A model generated the notes under the pieces. That model searched no databases and was not told the DNA's origin. It was given only the letters and a program-made list of their open reading frames with translations. DNA of 64,000 nt from Ignavibacteria bacterium (GTDB lineage Bacteria; Bacteroidota; Ignavibacteria; Kapaibacteriales; UBA961). Below, piece by piece: positions 62,200-64,000 of the stretch. The DNA is taken from positions 27,787 to 91,786 of the forward strand of contig VGWD01000006.1 in the NCBI GenBank assembly GCA_016873735.1, read 5' to 3'. Every line of letters begins with the position of its first letter. Within the stretch, counting starts at the first letter, position 1. A program made the translations under genes and the position numbers.

Positions 62200-62910
62200 A
62201 TGAAGATTCTTGTAATTGAAGATGAAAAGAAAATGGCTCTCTTCATAAAGAGAGGGTTGGAGGAAGAGCGGTATATTGTTGAAACTGCTTTTGATGGTCA
62301 GACCGGACTGGAAATGGCTCTTCATAATCAGTATGATGCAGTCGTCTTGGATGTGATGCTTCCAAAAAGAAATGGTCTTGCAGTATTGAGTGCAATGCGA
62401 GCCGCAGGAAATGCAACTCCCGTTCTCATGCTTACTGCCAGAGGCAATACAGAAGACAGAGTAGCCGGGTTGGATCTCGGTGCCGATGATTATATGCCCA
62501 AACCTTTTCACTTCGAAGAATTGGCCGCAAGACTCCGTTCCATCATGCGCAGATCGAGTCCGGAAAAGTCAACCAAAATGCAATGCATGGATCTGACCCT
62601 GGACACTGTGGCTCATGTTGCATTCAGATGGGGTAAAGAAATTGAACTTACAACAAAAGAATATGCACTTCTAGAATATTTGATGCGAAACAAAAATCGC
62701 ATCATTTCACGTAGCATGATTACGCAACATGTATGGAAACATAATTTTGATCCCGAATCAAATATCATTGATGTCTATATCAAAAGAATTCGATCAAAAA
62801 TTGAAAGGCCGGGATCACCGAGAGTTCTGCAAAGCATCAGAGGGGTGGGATATCGAATGAGAGAAACAGAACAACCTGAATTGGATGATCAAGATGAATC
62901 ATTTGAGTGA
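62200..62910 (+). CDS. OmpR/PhoB-family response regulator
   Basis: A 236-residue two-domain regulator. The receiver domain has the acidic pair Glu7-Asp8, phosphoacceptor Asp51 (VVLDVMLP), a Thr in MLTARG and Lys in MPKPF. The winged-helix DNA-binding domain (~130-230) has ELTTKEYALLEYLMRN and the recognition-helix region NIIDVYIKRIRSKI, ending with RGVGYRM. No kinase gene is adjacent; the PhoR-like kinase at 52706 is the only one in the window. Its 3' end overlaps the opposing LON-domain gene by 12 bp. Confidence 0.94.
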   Translation: MKILVIEDEKKMALFIKRGLEEERYIVETAFDGQTGLEMALHNQYDAVVLDVMLPKRNGLAVLSAMRAAGNATPVLMLTARGNTEDRVAGLDLGADDYMPKPFHFEELAARLRSIMRRSSPEKSTKMQCMDLTLDTVAHVAFRWGKEIELTTKEYALLEYLMRNKNRIISRSMITQHVWKHNFDPESNIIDVYIKRIRSKIERPGSPRVLQSIRGVGYRMRETEQPELDDQDESFE

Positions 62911-63534
62911 TGTTAAATAACCATCACTCATGACAATTCTTTCTCTAAGTGTATGCTCTTCCAATTTGGGGACAACCATGCTGAGAATCTCGGTAAGCAT
63001 TGCTATCCGCTTCGACTCTGATTTCATTTCCAATAATTCTTGTTTCTGCTTTACATTCAAACCACTTTTTGTGGCAAAAATGAATGAGGGCATGAGCGTC
63101 ATCTCGAGAATATCCTCCAAGGAATATCTTCTTGCCTGCAAATCAGGTATCGCCCGCACGACACGATTATACAATTCCAGACATTCCATCAAAGCAGATA
63201 CATTGACTTCTTCGTCTTCCCTGTCTTCATACACCATCGAATCAGCCAAATAATATGGGGTGGTATTTGTGTTCAATCTGGATATCTTATGTCTATACTT
63301 CCCTTTCACAAGAATATCCATTCTTCCATCTTCATATCTTCTCAGCAGAGTGGTATCTACAACGGTTCCGATCGGATACAAAGTCCCTGTTGATTTCAAA
63401 TGAATTCCAAACTGTGATTGCTCGGCCAGGCAAAGTCCGATCATTGCCTTGTATCTCTCCTCAAAGATGTGAAGAGGATAAGTTGTATCCGGAAATACCA
63501 CCAGCTCAAGCGGAAATATTGGGAGTGTCGACAT
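62899..63534 (-). CDS. LON substrate-binding domain protein
   Basis: 211 residues from the ATG ending at 63534 (MSTLPIFPLELVVFPDTTYPLHIFEERYKAMI), the standard start of the LON N-terminal domain. The frame is open 24 codons further up, but that stretch forms the terminator of the sod gene. The ATPase and protease domains of Lon are absent, as in stand-alone LON-domain proteins, whose role is probably substrate binding. Later parts (LLRRYEDGRMDILVKGKYRHKI) are family-typical. The last ~90 residues are helical. Confidence 0.88.
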   Translation of the reverse strand: MSTLPIFPLELVVFPDTTYPLHIFEERYKAMIGLCLAEQSQFGIHLKSTGTLYPIGTVVDTTLLRRYEDGRMDILVKGKYRHKISRLNTNTTPYYLADSMVYEDREDEEVNVSALMECLELYNRVVRAIPDLQARRYSLEDILEMTLMPSFIFATKSGLNVKQKQELLEMKSESKRIAMLTEILSMVVPKLEEHTLRERIVMSDGYLTSLK

Positions 63535-63551
63535 ATGCTTTATTAAATCAA

Positions 63552-63604
63552 ATAATAAAAAAACGGGCATCTGACTCATCGCTGTTGCGAAATGCCAAAT
63601 GCCC
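63552..63604 (-). terminator. Terminator after the superoxide dismutase gene
   Basis: GGGCAT (63565-63570) pairs with ATGCCC (63599-63604) across a long loop, extended by a few further pairs around one mismatch. On the minus strand it is followed by a run of seven T (63557-63563). It lies between sod and the LON-domain gene. Confidence 0.6.
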
Positions 63605-63679
63605 ATCCTTTTAACTTTACGAGGAGTTCGTATGCATAAAAACTACACAATAAACTCATTAGTTCCTGCTTTTGAATAA

Positions 63680-64000
63680 TCAGCGCACAAATCTCTTATA
63701 GCGCTCATTGATTCTTTCCCAATGAAGATTGGCCAAGAAATTATCGACATATTTTGCTCTTCCCGGGCCATCTTTATGATAGTATGCATGTTCAAAAACA
63801 TCGCATGAAATCAAGGGAATTCCACCCCAGATAGCTCCATAATGATGTTCATCAACCAATACATTGAGCAAACGGCCACTATATAGTTGATCATGGGTAA
63901 GTACACCCCAACCTGAAAGTTTTGCGGCAATGCAGGCTGCCTTGAAATCAGCTTTCCAATTGTCGAATGAACCAAATTCCTTTTCGATTGCTGCTAGAAT
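63680..64000 (-). CDS. Fe/Mn superoxide dismutase (5' partial)
   Basis: The frame is open to the right edge, so the N-terminal half with two of the metal His ligands is off the window. The visible 106 residues hold the C-terminal domain: EKEFGSFDNWKADFKAA, GWGVLTHD, VLVDEHHYGAIW and the metal-binding CDVFEHAYYHKDGPGRAKYV with its Asp and His. It turns superoxide into hydrogen peroxide and oxygen. The HKDGPGRAKYVDNF segment is usual in bacterial Fe-type enzymes. Iron or manganese use cannot be decided. A terminator follows the gene. Confidence 0.93.
   Translation of the reverse strand: MLAAIEKEFGSFDNWKADFKAACIAAKLSGWGVLTHDQLYSGRLLNVLVDEHHYGAIWGGIPLISCDVFEHAYYHKDGPGRAKYVDNFLANLHWERINERYKRFVR

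Overview
The window is about 64 kb of a compact chromosome with modest G+C. I read it as core genome of a free-living member of the Bacteroidota/Chlorobiota side of the FCB group, most like Ignavibacteria or Kapabacteria. The reasons are: a 1,398-residue secreted protein with Asp-box repeats, choice-of-anchor-D-like Ig domains and a tail resembling a type IX secretion sorting domain; a DUF2723 membrane protein; a DUF494/Smg-family protein, known to me from Chlorobi; a YbeY with Asp in place of the third His; a long isocitrate dehydrogenase; and repeated TAnnTTTG promoter elements, the form known from Bacteroidota. The lineage call is inference. I see no phage, insertion sequence, CRISPR array or rRNA.

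Layout. 1-4101: an M61 peptidase (cut by the left edge), oligopeptidase B and two small envelope proteins. 4102-5541 (-): an aldehyde dehydrogenase. 5678-14631 (+): an overlapping run with an ABC-3 metal permease, the giant secreted protein, an alpha/beta hydrolase, a lipoprotein, dihydropteroate synthase and a DUF2723 protein. 14632-18764 (-): pyruvate kinase, MurQ, an SDR oxidoreductase and a Xer recombinase. 18896-33991 (+): carboxyltransferase, WG-repeat lipoprotein, rhomboid protease, ArfB, CrtI-like desaturase, GH3 hydrolase, RsmB-like methyltransferase, PurH, an MsbA-like exporter, LeuRS and a LolC/E-like permease. 33984-38189 (-): DHFR, a YciI-like protein, a second aldehyde dehydrogenase, YceI, pirin and a broken VOC/MarR chimera. 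38289-46558: a class V aminotransferase, DnaX with a coupled PaaB-like protein, Obg, tRNA-Arg(CCT), DUF494 protein, YbeY, heptose-7-phosphate kinase, QueE and an 85-residue orphan. 46611-51246 (+): an SNF2 helicase and its overlapping partner. 51451-58898 (-): acyl-CoA dehydrogenase, histidine kinase, MutY-like glycosylase, lipoprotein, isocitrate dehydrogenase, FtsL-like protein, Ddl and a small membrane protein. 59109-64000: PheT, an unknown protein, an OmpR-type regulator, a LON-domain protein and superoxide dismutase (cut by the right edge).

How the genes work together. Most are housekeeping: folate (folP, folA), purines (purH), tRNA charging (leuS, pheT), cell wall (ddl, murQ, GH3 hydrolase, FtsL-like), replication and repair (dnaX, mutY), ribosome maturation and rescue (ybeY, obg, rsmB-like, arfB) and central carbon (pyk, icd). 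Codirectional neighbours often overlap by ATGA, so translational coupling is probably widespread. Most convergent pairs meet within a few bases.

Most notable observations: (1) an in-frame fusion of the front of a VOC-fold gene to the back of a MarR regulator, plus a homopolymer frameshift, beside pirin and yceI; (2) an A9 run in dnaX followed at once by stop codons in both other frames, as expected for a tau/gamma slippage site; (3) a structured 204-bp intergenic region with a 16-codon ORF that has an unusually good ribosome binding site; (4) a PaaB-like gene with no other paa gene, coupled to dnaX; (5) an SNF2 helicase with a tightly overlapping, poorly characterised partner.
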